From: Deltaproteobacteria bacterium SG8_13
Lineage (GTDB): Bacteria > Desulfobacterota > Desulfobacteria > Desulfobacterales > SG8-13
NCBI GenBank assembly: GCA_001303025.1
Contig: LJNK01000022.1
Span: 1-64,000 of the forward strand
DNA: 64,000 nucleotides
Direction of reading: 5' to 3'
The translations under genes and the position numbers were made by a program. The notes beneath the pieces are model-generated. The model worked only from the letters and a program-made list of their open reading frames with translations. It was not told the DNA's origin and searched no databases. This document shows, one piece after another, positions 26,328 to 35,679 of this stretch. Within the stretch, counting starts at the first letter, position 1. Each line of letters begins with the position of its first letter.

Positions 26328-29048
26328 ATGAGTGCGGTATCCAGCGGGTCAACCATCATGGCATCCAAACGCAAAAAAATGCCGAAGCGCCTCACCGTGA
26401 TCACCACCCACATCAATGCGGATTTCGATGCGGTGGCTTCCATGCTGGCGGCCCAAAAGCTCTATCCAAATTCGGTGGTGGTTTTCCCCGGGTCCCAGGA
26501 GAAAAACCTGAGAAATTTTTTCGTGAATTCAATGGCCTATCTTTTCAACATGGCGGATATCAAGGACATTGACTTCACCGAAATCCGGCGTCTGGTCTTG
26601 GTGGATACCCGGCAACCGCATCGCATCGGCAAGCTGTCGGAACTGCTCAAGATACCGAACCTGGAAGTTCACACCTACGACCATCATCCGGCCAAAGACA
26701 GCGATGTGAAGGCTGATCTGGAACACGTGCGCATCACCGGGGCAACCGTAACCATCCTGACGGAAATTATCGCCGAAAGAAACATCGATATCTCTGCTGA
26801 CGAAGCCACCATCATGTGTCTCGGCATCTACGAAGATACCGGTTCGTTTACCTTTTCCTCCACCACCGAGGCCGATTTCCGGGCAGCCGCTTTCCTGCTT
26901 TCCAAAGGGGCCAACCTGAACATCGTCTCGAGTCTTATCAGCCGAGAGATAAACCCGGAGCAAGTGGGAATTCTCAGCGACATGATCCAGGCGGCCACCC
27001 GCTATAGCATCACCGGGGTTGAAGTGCTGGTCACCTCTGTTTCACGGGACACCTACGTACCGGATTTTGCCTTCCTGGTGCAAAAAATGGTGAAGATGGA
27101 GAACCTCGACGCCATATTCGCCATTGCCCGCATGGAAGATAAGGTATACGTGGTTGCCCGCAGCCGGATCGGGGAAGTGGATGCGGGATCCATTTTAGAA
27201 GAACTGGGCGGAGGCGGGCATCCCTATGCCGCAGCGGCCACCATCAAAAACAGAACCCTGACCCAAGTCGAGCACCAGCTGGTGGATTTGCTCTACAAGA
27301 ACATCCGGTCCCGGCGGCTGGCACGGGATCTGATGTCCTCACCGCCGATTGCCGTCTCTGTCGATACGAACTGCCGTCTGGCCAGTGAAATGCTGACCCG
27401 CTACAACATCAATGCGTTGCTGGTCACCAACCCCTCTTCCAGCGGTGCGGACAACAGCCCCCTGGTGGGTTTCATCACCCGCCAGGTGATCGAAAAAGCC
27501 CTTTTCCACAAGCTCGATCACGTGCCGGTCAGCGAGTACATGACCACCGAGGTCGTCACAGCAGGGCCGGAATCCGATCTAACCGAGATCCAGGAAAAAA
27601 TTATCGAACACAAGCAGCGGATCCTTCCGGTGACGGATCGGAGCCAGATTCTGGGGGTCATCACCCGTACCGACCTGCTCAACATTCTGGTGCGCAAAAA
27701 TGAGTCGGAGGAAGCCTCCTCGCCAGACCCGCTGCTGGCACCGAGTCTGGCCCGCAAACGCCCGATCGCCAAGTTCATGCGCGAGCGGCTTCCGCGGCGA
27801 ATCATCGACCTGCTGAAACAAATCGGTACCACGGCAGACGATATCGGCTTCTCGGCCTACGTGGTGGGCGGCTTCGTGCGGGATTTGTTTCTCTACCGCA
27901 CCAATGAAGACATCGACATCGTGATCGAGGGCGACGGGATCGATTTTGCACGCAAGTTCGCAAAACTGGAAGGCGCCCGTATTCATGCCTATGAAAAATT
28001 CGGCACGGCGGTGGTCACTTTTCCCGATGGATTCAAGATCGATATCGCCTCGGCAAGGATGGAATACTACAAGTTCCCGGCAGCCCTTCCCATCGTTGAG
28101 ATGAGTTCGATCAAACTGGATCTGTACCGCCGCGATTTCACCATCAACTGCCTGGCTATCGGGCTAAATGCCAGTCGGTTCGGCGTTCTGATCGATTTTT
28201 TCTCGGCCCAGAAGGACATCAAAGAAAAAGTGATCCGGGTGCTGCACAACCTGAGCTTTGTGGAAGACCCTACGCGGGTGTTTCGGGCCATCCGGTTTGA
28301 ACAGCGATTTGGCTTTACCGTCGGCAAACTGACGACCGGCCTGATTGAAAACGCGGTGAAGATGGACTTCTTCAAGCGGCTGAGCGGCAAACGCGTTTTT
28401 ACCGAGCTTCGCCAGATTCTGGAGGAGGAAAATCCGACGCCGGCCATGGTCCGGTTGCACGAGTTCGACCTTCTGAAGGTCATCCACCCATCCATTATAT
28501 TAAATAAAGAAATGATCATTTCGTTCAATACGGTCCGCAAGGTGCTGGCATGGTATGATTTGCTTTTTCTGGAAGAATCGTATATGAGGTGGACCGTTTA
28601 TTTTCTGGCCCTGATCCGGCACGTGGACCAAGCCACCACCGAAAAGATCTGCAGGCGTTTTGAGCTGGCGCCCCGACACCGCAGGCTGTTCACTGCTGAA
28701 AGGCTGGAAGCCGAAAGCTGCCTGGCGTGGCTGGAACGCAGCAATAAATTGAAAAACAGCCAGCTCTACAACAAACTGGTCGGTTTCAGAATCGAACTGA
28801 TACTGTACATGATGGCCGTGACGAGGAAAGAGACCGTCAAACGGGCGATATCCCAGTACATCACCGCTCTGCGTTACGTTCGCATTTCCCTGCGGGGCAA
28901 GGATATCAAAAAGATGGGACTCGAGCCCGGCCCGATCTATCGGGAAGTTCTCCATTCGGTTCTGGAAGCCAGGCTGGACGGCAAGTTGAAAACCAGAACC
29001 GACGAGGTTCGGTTCGTTACGCAATATCTGAAAGCTGCAGCCACATAG
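26328..29048 (+). CDS. fusion protein: DHH/DHHA1 phosphoesterase - 2x CBS - CCA/A-adding tRNA nucleotidyltransferase
   Basis: THINADFDAVASML, YDHHPAKDSD, GGGGHPYAAAATIK, two CBS repeats, then YVVGGFVRDLFLYRTNEDIDIVIEGDG and LYRRDFTINCLAIGLN (pol-beta nucleotidyltransferase head). Start codon uncertain (26328 or 26358). Confidence 0.9.
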   Translation: MSAVSSGSTIMASKRKKMPKRLTVITTHINADFDAVASMLAAQKLYPNSVVVFPGSQEKNLRNFFVNSMAYLFNMADIKDIDFTEIRRLVLVDTRQPHRIGKLSELLKIPNLEVHTYDHHPAKDSDVKADLEHVRITGATVTILTEIIAERNIDISADEATIMCLGIYEDTGSFTFSSTTEADFRAAAFLLSKGANLNIVSSLISREINPEQVGILSDMIQAATRYSITGVEVLVTSVSRDTYVPDFAFLVQKMVKMENLDAIFAIARMEDKVYVVARSRIGEVDAGSILEELGGGGHPYAAAATIKNRTLTQVEHQLVDLLYKNIRSRRLARDLMSSPPIAVSVDTNCRLASEMLTRYNINALLVTNPSSSGADNSPLVGFITRQVIEKALFHKLDHVPVSEYMTTEVVTAGPESDLTEIQEKIIEHKQRILPVTDRSQILGVITRTDLLNILVRKNESEEASSPDPLLAPSLARKRPIAKFMRERLPRRIIDLLKQIGTTADDIGFSAYVVGGFVRDLFLYRTNEDIDIVIEGDGIDFARKFAKLEGARIHAYEKFGTAVVTFPDGFKIDIASARMEYYKFPAALPIVEMSSIKLDLYRRDFTINCLAIGLNASRFGVLIDFFSAQKDIKEKVIRVLHNLSFVEDPTRVFRAIRFEQRFGFTVGKLTTGLIENAVKMDFFKRLSGKRVFTELRQILEEENPTPAMVRLHEFDLLKVIHPSIILNKEMIISFNTVRKVLAWYDLLFLEESYMRWTVYFLALIRHVDQATTEKICRRFELAPRHRRLFTAERLEAESCLAWLERSNKLKNSQLYNKLVGFRIELILYMMAVTRKETVKRAISQYITALRYVRISLRGKDIKKMGLEPGPIYREVLHSVLEARLDGKLKTRTDEVRFVTQYLKAAAT

Positions 29049-29297
29049 ACGCCGCAACAATGGCGGGTGCAGCGTGCTGATACGGGCTGATGGTTCCAGG
29101 AGTTGCGAATCGTTTGGACCTGCTTTCCCCGGGATGCTGCCGGTTGCAACCGTCAAGCCGATGGCATGGACATCCCGGGGATATTTTCGACCAGATTCTT
29201 GCATGAAGCCGGCATGAACATTGGCTTCGTTTCGATGGCGGCTGCCTCTGCCCGATCAACGGGCTCGGCGGCCGTCGATGATACCGGGAGATAAGTA

Positions 29298-30284
29298 ATG
29301 AAACCGAAAAAGCGCGTTCTGAGCGGCATGCGGCCGACCGGACCCCTTCACCTGGGCAACCTGTTGGGGGCCCTCTCCAACTGGGTGCGGATGCAGGAAG
29401 AGTATGACTGCTTCTTTTTCATCGCCGATTGGCATGCTCTGACCAGTGATTATGAAAAACCGGATTCGATCAAAGGCTACATTCGCGAGATGATGATCGA
29501 CTGGCTCAGCGTCGGCCTGACACCTGAAAAGAGCACGCTGTTTGTCCAGTCCGATATCAAGGAAACCGCCGAACTCAGCTTGCTGCTTTCGATGATCACC
29601 CCCGTTCCCTGGTTGGAGCGGAATCCAACTTACAAAGATCAAATCGCACAGCTTGCCAACAAGGACCTCTCGACATTCGGCTTTCTCGGATACCCGGTGC
29701 TGCAGGCCGCTGATATCATTATGTACAAAGCCAACGGGGTGCCGGTCGGGGTCGATCAGGTTCCGCATGTGGAGATCACCCGCGAAATTGCTCGGCGTTT
29801 CAATTATCTGTATACGAACGTGTTCCCCGAACCGGATGCGATTTTGACCGAGACACCTAAAATCCTTGGCCTCGACCGGCGCAAGATGAGCAAGAGCTAC
29901 AACAATGCCATTTACCTCTCCGACAGTCCCGATGCGATTTCCGAAAAGGTCGGCCAGATGATCACCGATCCACAACGGGCCCGCCGCAGCGATCCGGGAG
30001 ACCCCGATGTATGCAACGTGTTCAGCTTCCATAAGCTGTACACCGATCCGCAAACGGTCACCGAAATCGATGCCCAGTGCCGATCGGCGGAGATCGGGTG
30101 CGTGGAATGCAAAAAAATCATGGCACGGAATCTGGTCGAAGCACTCGCTCCGATTCGTGAAAAGCGCGCGTTTTATGTCGATCGACCCGATCTGGTGGAG
30201 CAGATCATCTCCGAAGGCGGCCACCGCGCCCGGCAGGTGGCTGAGCTGACAATGAAGGAAGTCCGCGCGGCGATCAAGATCTAA
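29298..30284 (+). CDS. trpS: tryptophanyl-tRNA synthetase
   Basis: RVLSGMRPTGPLHLGNLLGALSNWVRMQ, KMSKSYNNAIYLSDSPD. Confidence 0.96.
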   Translation: MKPKKRVLSGMRPTGPLHLGNLLGALSNWVRMQEEYDCFFFIADWHALTSDYEKPDSIKGYIREMMIDWLSVGLTPEKSTLFVQSDIKETAELSLLLSMITPVPWLERNPTYKDQIAQLANKDLSTFGFLGYPVLQAADIIMYKANGVPVGVDQVPHVEITREIARRFNYLYTNVFPEPDAILTETPKILGLDRRKMSKSYNNAIYLSDSPDAISEKVGQMITDPQRARRSDPGDPDVCNVFSFHKLYTDPQTVTEIDAQCRSAEIGCVECKKIMARNLVEALAPIREKRAFYVDRPDLVEQIISEGGHRARQVAELTMKEVRAAIKI

Positions 30285-30286
30285 CG

Positions 30287-31003
30287 ATGACCGAACAAGG
30301 CTACCAGGTTAAATTAACGGATGTGTTCGAAGGTCCCATGGACCTGCTGCTTCACCTTATCAAGAAAAACGAGGTAAACATCTACGACATTCCCATCGCC
30401 GAAATCACCAAGCAGTATCTTCAATACCTGGAATGGATGAAAGCCTTGAACATCGATTTTGCCGGTGAGTTTATCGTTATGGCGTCGACCTTGGCGCAGG
30501 TGAAATCTCGCATGCTGCTGCCGATCGCCTCCGACCTGGAAGGCGAGGAGGAAGACCCGCGGATGGAGATTGTACGGCCACTGACAGAGTATCTGCAGAT
30601 GAAATCGGCCGCTGAAGTACTGGCGCAACGGACGCTGCTCGGTGAGGGCACCTTCACCCGCACCAGCGGGGAAGTGCGCCAGCTTTTCGCTCAGGATGAC
30701 CAGCTGATTCAGATCGGGCTGTTCGAGCTGATCGACGCCTTCCAGCAGATTTTGATCAAATTTGACCCGGAAGACCGCCTCGATCTGACGGCCGATCGAA
30801 TTTCCGTAAAAGACCGAATCACCGAACTGGTGGACATGTTCGAGAAAAAGGAGTCCCTGACCTTCGAGGAACTGTTTTCGCAGCGTCCCAACCGCACGGA
30901 GGTGATCGTCACTTTCCTGGCCATTCTGGAGATGGTGAAGCTCGCTCTCATCCGCCTGGCCCAGCATTCCCAGACCGGGGTAATACGGCTCTTTTACCAA
31001 TGA
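30287..31003 (+). CDS. scpA: segregation and condensation protein A
   Basis: VKLTDVFEGPMDLLLHLIKKNEVNIYDIPIAEITKQYLQYLEWMKALNIDFAGEFIVMASTLAQVKSRMLLP. Confidence 0.95.
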   Translation: MTEQGYQVKLTDVFEGPMDLLLHLIKKNEVNIYDIPIAEITKQYLQYLEWMKALNIDFAGEFIVMASTLAQVKSRMLLPIASDLEGEEEDPRMEIVRPLTEYLQMKSAAEVLAQRTLLGEGTFTRTSGEVRQLFAQDDQLIQIGLFELIDAFQQILIKFDPEDRLDLTADRISVKDRITELVDMFEKKESLTFEELFSQRPNRTEVIVTFLAILEMVKLALIRLAQHSQTGVIRLFYQ

Positions 31004-31713
31004 TGGAAGATCTGAAAAATATTGTCGAAAGCATCCTGTTCGTCGCCGAAGAACCGCTGACCGTCGATCGGATCAAACGGGTCGTGGTTGAAGCCGACAC
31101 CAGCGAGATTCTCGATGCACTGAGGGAACTGGCCCGGGAATACGACGCAAGGCAGGGGGGATTTTACCTGCGGGAAGTCGCCGGCGGCTTTCAGTTCCGT
31201 ACCCGACCGGATTACACCGAGTGGGTCAAGCGACTGCTGGCGCCAAAACCTCCAAGGCTCAGCCGGGCGGCACTGGAAACCCTGGCCATTATCGCCTACA
31301 AGCAGCCGATCATCCGCAGCGACGTCGAGCACCTCCGCGGTGTGGACTGCGGTGGGGTTTTACGGGCACTTCTGGAACGCAACCTCATTCGGGTTCTTGG
31401 GCGTAAGAACATCCCCGGCAGGCCGCTGATCTACGGAACCACCCGGCGATTTCTGGAAGTATTCGATTTAAAAGACCTCAAGGACCTGCCTTCACCGGAG
31501 GAGATTGAATCGGTTGCCAAAGAAAAATTTGACCTGACCGACGATTCGGAACTGTCCGACAACGATGAACCGGAGGCTCCGGATGGCCCCGAATACGAAT
31601 CCGCTGAATCGCCGACCGACGATCCGCCTTCAGCAGCGGCCGATCAGCAGCAATTCGACACCGTTGCCGCAGAGAATGAAGCCGTTACGAAAAACGGGCG
31701 AAAAAATCCTTGA
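31000..31713 (+). CDS. scpB: segregation and condensation protein B
   Basis: LKNIVESILFVAEEPLTVDRIKRVV..., LSRAALETLAIIAYKQPIIRSDVEHLRGVDCGGVLRALLERNLIRVLGRKNIPGRPLIYGTTRRFLEVF. Confidence 0.95.
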   Translation: MMEDLKNIVESILFVAEEPLTVDRIKRVVVEADTSEILDALRELAREYDARQGGFYLREVAGGFQFRTRPDYTEWVKRLLAPKPPRLSRAALETLAIIAYKQPIIRSDVEHLRGVDCGGVLRALLERNLIRVLGRKNIPGRPLIYGTTRRFLEVFDLKDLKDLPSPEEIESVAKEKFDLTDDSELSDNDEPEAPDGPEYESAESPTDDPPSAAADQQQFDTVAAENEAVTKNGRKNP

Positions 31714-31738
31714 CTTCGCAGATGATAACCCACTATGT
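31710..31738 (+). promoter_or_regulatory. candidate promoter for the HU/IHF-family gene
   Basis: TTGACT (31710-31715), 17-bp spacer, CTATGT (31733-31738). Confidence 0.3.
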
Positions 31739-31795
31739 TTACCCCGTTTTTGTCGATGTGGAATTGCAGCCGTTACCCTGCTATCTTGGGCATGA

Positions 31796-32089
31796 ATGGA
31801 TGAAGGAGACCGAATGAATCGCTCGGGCGTGATCAGCGTACTGAAGGAAGAGTCGAATTTAAGTCGCAAAGAGGCAGAAAAAATCACGGAGGTTTTCTTC
31901 AACGCCATCGAAGAGACGCTGGTCAGGGGTGAACGGGTTGAAATCAGGGGATTCGGCAGCTTTACGGTAAATGAGTACAAATCGTATACCGGCCGCAATC
32001 CGAAAACCGGCGTGCAGATAGACGTACCGGCCAAAAAACTCCCCTTTTTTAAAGTCGGCAAAGAGTTGAAGGATCGCGTCGACTACTAA
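31796..32089 (+). CDS. HU/IHF family DNA-binding protein
   Basis: EETLVRGERVEIRGFGSFTVNEYKSYTGRNPKTGVQIDVPAKKLPFFKVGKELKDRVDY. Confidence 0.93.
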   Translation: MDEGDRMNRSGVISVLKEESNLSRKEAEKITEVFFNAIEETLVRGERVEIRGFGSFTVNEYKSYTGRNPKTGVQIDVPAKKLPFFKVGKELKDRVDY

Positions 32090-32104
32090 GCTTGGTTTGT
32101 GCAC

Positions 32105-32179
32105 GGGCGGTTAACTCAGCGGGAGAGTGCTACCCTCACACGGTAGAAGTCGCTGGTTCAAATCCAGCACCGCCTACCA
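32105..32179 (+). tRNA. tRNA-Val (anticodon CAC), CCA encoded
   Basis: Cloverleaf folded by eye: GGGCGGT/ACCGCCT acceptor, ACTC/GAGT D-stem, CTACC-CTCACAC-GGTAG anticodon arm, GCTGG-TTCAAAT-CCAGC T-arm, ACCA 3' end. Confidence 0.95.
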
Positions 32180-32186
32180 ATTCGGT

Positions 32187-32225
32187 AAAAAGGGCTCATG
32201 GCAGCTGCCATGAGCCCTTTTTTTA
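32187..32225 (+). terminator. Rho-independent terminator after tRNA-Val
   Basis: AAAAAGGGCTCATGGCAGCTGCCATGAGCCCTTTTTTTA: perfect inverted repeat with T tract. Confidence 0.9.
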
Positions 32226-32282
32226 TGCAAAAATGATTGTCAAAAAGCCCAGCGCTCTGTTGGCCGCCCGCCGTCTTGTCGA

Positions 32283-32771
32283 TCATCCGAACATGTAGAA
32301 ACCGAGCGCTTTATCGGAGGGGTCGGACGCATGCACGGAGGTGAACGCCACACCCAGTTCCTGTCCGAATATTTTCTTGATTTCAACCTCCTTGCGGATC
32401 AGCGATCGGTTGGTATCGTCAAGGTGAAATTCGATCATGAGCCGATCACCGACGGCATAAGCGGGATTGTCGTTCAGCTTGATTTTCAATCCGGAGCGCG
32501 AAAGGTCGACAACCTTCATATACCCTTTGTCCGTCGGTCGTCCGTCGACCAGCAGCGTAAAAGTGCCCGGCAGGTCTACAACCTTTCGGTACTGGCCCCG
32601 TCTTTCAATGACTACCAGGTACCGGTGACCGCAACGCTTGCATTTGACTTTGACGCGGTCCACCGTCTCCAGTTCTTTGTGCTGGGCAACGTTTACTACC
32701 CGCGGGTATTCGCATTGCGGGCAGGTGAAGGTCACCATTTTGCTGCTGCTTATGTAAACTTTCTGAACCAT
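32283..32771 (-). CDS. zinc-ribbon plus PilZ domain protein
   Basis: TCPQCEYPRVVNV...KVKCKRCGHRYLVVIERRGQYRKVVDLPGTF...GYMKVVDLSRSGLKIKL...; start at internal MVQKV preferred. Confidence 0.75.
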   Translation of the reverse strand: MVQKVYISSSKMVTFTCPQCEYPRVVNVAQHKELETVDRVKVKCKRCGHRYLVVIERRGQYRKVVDLPGTFTLLVDGRPTDKGYMKVVDLSRSGLKIKLNDNPAYAVGDRLMIEFHLDDTNRSLIRKEVEIKKIFGQELGVAFTSVHASDPSDKALGFYMFG

Positions 32772-32997
32772 TGTTCCCGACCGACGGTCGCAGGGCCTGC
32801 ACCAGGATGGGATGTTTGACTTAAAGCTTGAAGTATAAATCATGTTTACCGAAAAATCAATTGATTGACAAAACCGCGAAAACATAATAAATTATATTGG
32901 TTACACACCTATGCGCTTCGGTTGTTCCTTCCGGCAACCATCCATCCGTTCGCCGTTTGCTTTTGCCCGGAGGCACACCAAGGGAGACTCGGTCATC

Positions 32998-34137
32998 ATG
33001 ATCAAGGTCAGAAGCAGATTTGCAGCGGCACCATTCATCGGTCTCATGTCGCTGCTGATATGGCTGGTTTCGCCTGTATATGCCCAGCAGCAGGCCGGCG
33101 ACATCACGGTGGATGCGGAGGGGATCGGCACCTCGCAAAAGGATGCCACGCTGAAGGCGAAGCGGGAGGCGGTGGAGACCGGAATCGGAACGGTTCTCAT
33201 TTCCCAGACCGAAATCAAGAACTATGAGCTGCAGAAGGATGTCATCCTCACCCGAACCCTCGGATCCGTGAAATCCTACGAGTTGCTGGAGGAAATCCGC
33301 AAGCCGGACATGACGGTCTTCGTTAAGATCAGGGCCACCGTTTCACTGGCAGGCATCAAGGAAGACCTGGCAGCGTTGAAAATCCTGCTCGAATCGATGG
33401 ACAAACCCCGCATGATGGTTGTCGTGGAAGAGGCGGGTGGCCATGGTGCCGAAAGCGCCATCGTCGACTATCTCAACTCCAAAGAGTTTGAACTGGTCGA
33501 CCCGGCAGTGGTGGCGGCACTGATGAAAAAGGAATCGGATCTCGTAAACAGGGCCGCCGCAGGGGATCCGGCTGCTGCCGCCAGGATCGGCAGCGAAAAT
33601 GGCGCCGAATTCATCCTTGCCGGTCGCGTCACCAAAAGCGCCGCGGGAAGCGACGTGTTGAAGGGCACCGGTTTGATATCCGGGCAGGCTTCCATCGCTG
33701 CAAAGGTGATCAACTGCTCCAATGCAAAGATCATTGCCGCCAAAACGGCCCAGAGTGCTGCAGCGCATCTTTCCGCTGAGGTTGCGGCAGCCATGGCCGC
33801 TGAAAAGGCCGGCCGGAAGTTGATGGACGCAGCGCTTTTCGAGGCGATCGTCGCCTCCTTCCAGGACACGCTCAACAATGGGCTTCCTCTGGATATTACC
33901 ATCGAGCCGGTATCCTCTTACAAGCAGCAGAAGGCCCTGCAGGGACATTTCCGGGATATTGAAGATGTCGTCTCCGTCAATAAGCGCAGTTACGGCAACG
34001 GTCGGCTGAAACTCACTGTCTTCTTTAAGGGCAGTGCCGATTCGTTCAGTGACGCTGTGGACGGCACGACCTTTATGGGCAAAACCCTTTCTGTCATTGA
34101 AGTGGAAGGCAGCCGGATCGGCATTCAACTCAATTAG
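32998..34137 (+). CDS. secreted hypothetical protein with FlgT/LPP20-like features
   Basis: Signal peptide MIKVRSRFAAAPFIGLMSLLIWLVSPVYAQ; VDAEGIGTSQKDATLKAKREAVETGIG...; family assignment tentative. Confidence 0.6.
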   Translation: MIKVRSRFAAAPFIGLMSLLIWLVSPVYAQQQAGDITVDAEGIGTSQKDATLKAKREAVETGIGTVLISQTEIKNYELQKDVILTRTLGSVKSYELLEEIRKPDMTVFVKIRATVSLAGIKEDLAALKILLESMDKPRMMVVVEEAGGHGAESAIVDYLNSKEFELVDPAVVAALMKKESDLVNRAAAGDPAAAARIGSENGAEFILAGRVTKSAAGSDVLKGTGLISGQASIAAKVINCSNAKIIAAKTAQSAAAHLSAEVAAAMAAEKAGRKLMDAALFEAIVASFQDTLNNGLPLDITIEPVSSYKQQKALQGHFRDIEDVVSVNKRSYGNGRLKLTVFFKGSADSFSDAVDGTTFMGKTLSVIEVEGSRIGIQLN

Positions 34138-34243
34138 CTTCAAACAGGGATCGGGACCTTACCGGTGCGCTTTTCATGACCGCAGGGTACCTGTTCACAA
34201 ACTGCAGCGGCAGATCGCCGTTTTTTGCCGGAGGTAGGCGGGC

Positions 34244-34804
34244 ATGCGAGAATCTGAAGCCAAGCTGGAAATCTACAGTATCATCCCCAAGCTTTTCCGA
34301 CTGATCAACGAACTGTCGGAAGACCAGCAAATGATGATCTTTAAGCAGGTTTCCAGGGGAAACCTGAAGAAACACCTTTTCAAAGCCGTTATCGACATGA
34401 CCGATGTGCAGCAGATGAATCTGCTCAAGCAACTGGAATCCCGTGCGGTAGACAATACCGATGTCCGCACTGTCAGTCTGGATGAGGATGAAGATTCTTC
34501 CATGCGCGGTCACCGCCGCAAACGCTGCTTGCTGAACGTAACCTACAGCTCTGAAGGAAAAGAATACAAAGATTACATCCTCGATATCAGCAGCGTCGGG
34601 GTTTTTATCGAAACCGAAGAAACCTTCAACGTCGGCCAGCAAATCATTTTGAACTTTACACTGCCCAACTACCAGCAACCGTTGAAACTCGACTCCAGCG
34701 TCGCCTGGATCGGGCACAGGGGTATCGGTGTCAAGTTCAAACACCTTTCACCGTATCAGGAAGAAATCATTCATTCCTATATCGAAAAGGAGGAGCGGGC
34801 ATAA
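34244..34804 (+). CDS. PilZ domain protein
   Basis: HRRKRCLLNVTYSSEGKEYKDYILDISSVGVFIETEETFNVGQQIILNFTLPN...VAWIGHRGIGVKF. Confidence 0.8.
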   Translation: MRESEAKLEIYSIIPKLFRLINELSEDQQMMIFKQVSRGNLKKHLFKAVIDMTDVQQMNLLKQLESRAVDNTDVRTVSLDEDEDSSMRGHRRKRCLLNVTYSSEGKEYKDYILDISSVGVFIETEETFNVGQQIILNFTLPNYQQPLKLDSSVAWIGHRGIGVKFKHLSPYQEEIIHSYIEKEERA

Positions 34805-34948
34805 TGTATGATTAATTCGATACACCGAACCGCCCGCCAGCGTGCCCTGAACCCCTGACAGCACGTGCTGCAGCCGCCTCGAGAATACCGATATAGCCGC
34901 CCCCTATCACCGTTGTCCGTCCATTGCCGCCACCGCTGTCTATTCCCC

Positions 34949-35003
34949 TGTGTTGACCTTGTAATGTCATTGTGTTGACCTCGCAGTGTAAAAATGATAA
35001 AAT
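34949..35003 (+). promoter_or_regulatory. candidate sigma70 promoter overlapping tandem 11-bp repeats
   Basis: TGTGTTGACCT at 34949-34959 and 34971-34981 (22-bp period); TTGACC (34975-34980), 17 bp, TAAAAT (34998-35003). Confidence 0.55.
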
Positions 35004-35137
35004 TGAGTCATTCAAACAGTTTAAGAGTTTACACCCGCACAGGCAGATCGCCGGTTGGCCCGGTGGGCAAGTCGGAATCTGCATGCGCAACCTCGCGATC
35101 TCAACTCGGGGGTGAATCGGTGCAATCTGCAGCCGCC

Positions 35138-35626
35138 ATGGCAAAGAATCTCAGGACAGGCCACTATCAGTCGCCATCTCTTCGGGCGATCCGTTGGTTG
35201 GTCAATACGCCCGTTGCCGCTGGAAAACGTGCCGCCATACTGACGCCCGTTTTACAGAATCGCCGGCTCAGCACCGTTTTGTTCCTGGTCGCAGTGGCGC
35301 AGACCGGCTTGGTTGCAGCCGGCCTGTCCGCATGGACGTGTCCATTCGCCACCGTTTTTTCCGTACCCTGTCCTGCTTGCGGCCTGACTACCGGTGTGCT
35401 TCACTTGCTGCAGGGTCAGTGGGATTCGGCGTTGCAGGCCCATTTGCTTTCACCCCTGCTGCTCACCGGGACGGCAGCAGTCGGACTTTTGATCCTGATG
35501 CCGACATCGATACACCGCAGAACGGTCAGCAGGATGGAAGTGTTGGAGCGAAGCACGGGAGCGAGCACGTGGATCGGTGTTTGCCTCGGTGTGTCCTGGA
35601 TCTGGCGTATAGCGGGAGGCTTCTGA
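35138..35626 (+). CDS. DUF2752-like membrane protein
   Basis: AWTCPFATVFSVPCPACGLTTGVLHLLQGQWDSALQAHLLSPLLL; start uncertain (the 34994 ATG lies inside the candidate promoter). Confidence 0.65.
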   Translation: MAKNLRTGHYQSPSLRAIRWLVNTPVAAGKRAAILTPVLQNRRLSTVLFLVAVAQTGLVAAGLSAWTCPFATVFSVPCPACGLTTGVLHLLQGQWDSALQAHLLSPLLLTGTAAVGLLILMPTSIHRRTVSRMEVLERSTGASTWIGVCLGVSWIWRIAGGF

Positions 35627-35679
35627 AAATCTGCTGCAGGGATGCTTCCCATAACCTATGAACGTGAGAGAGGAAAAAG

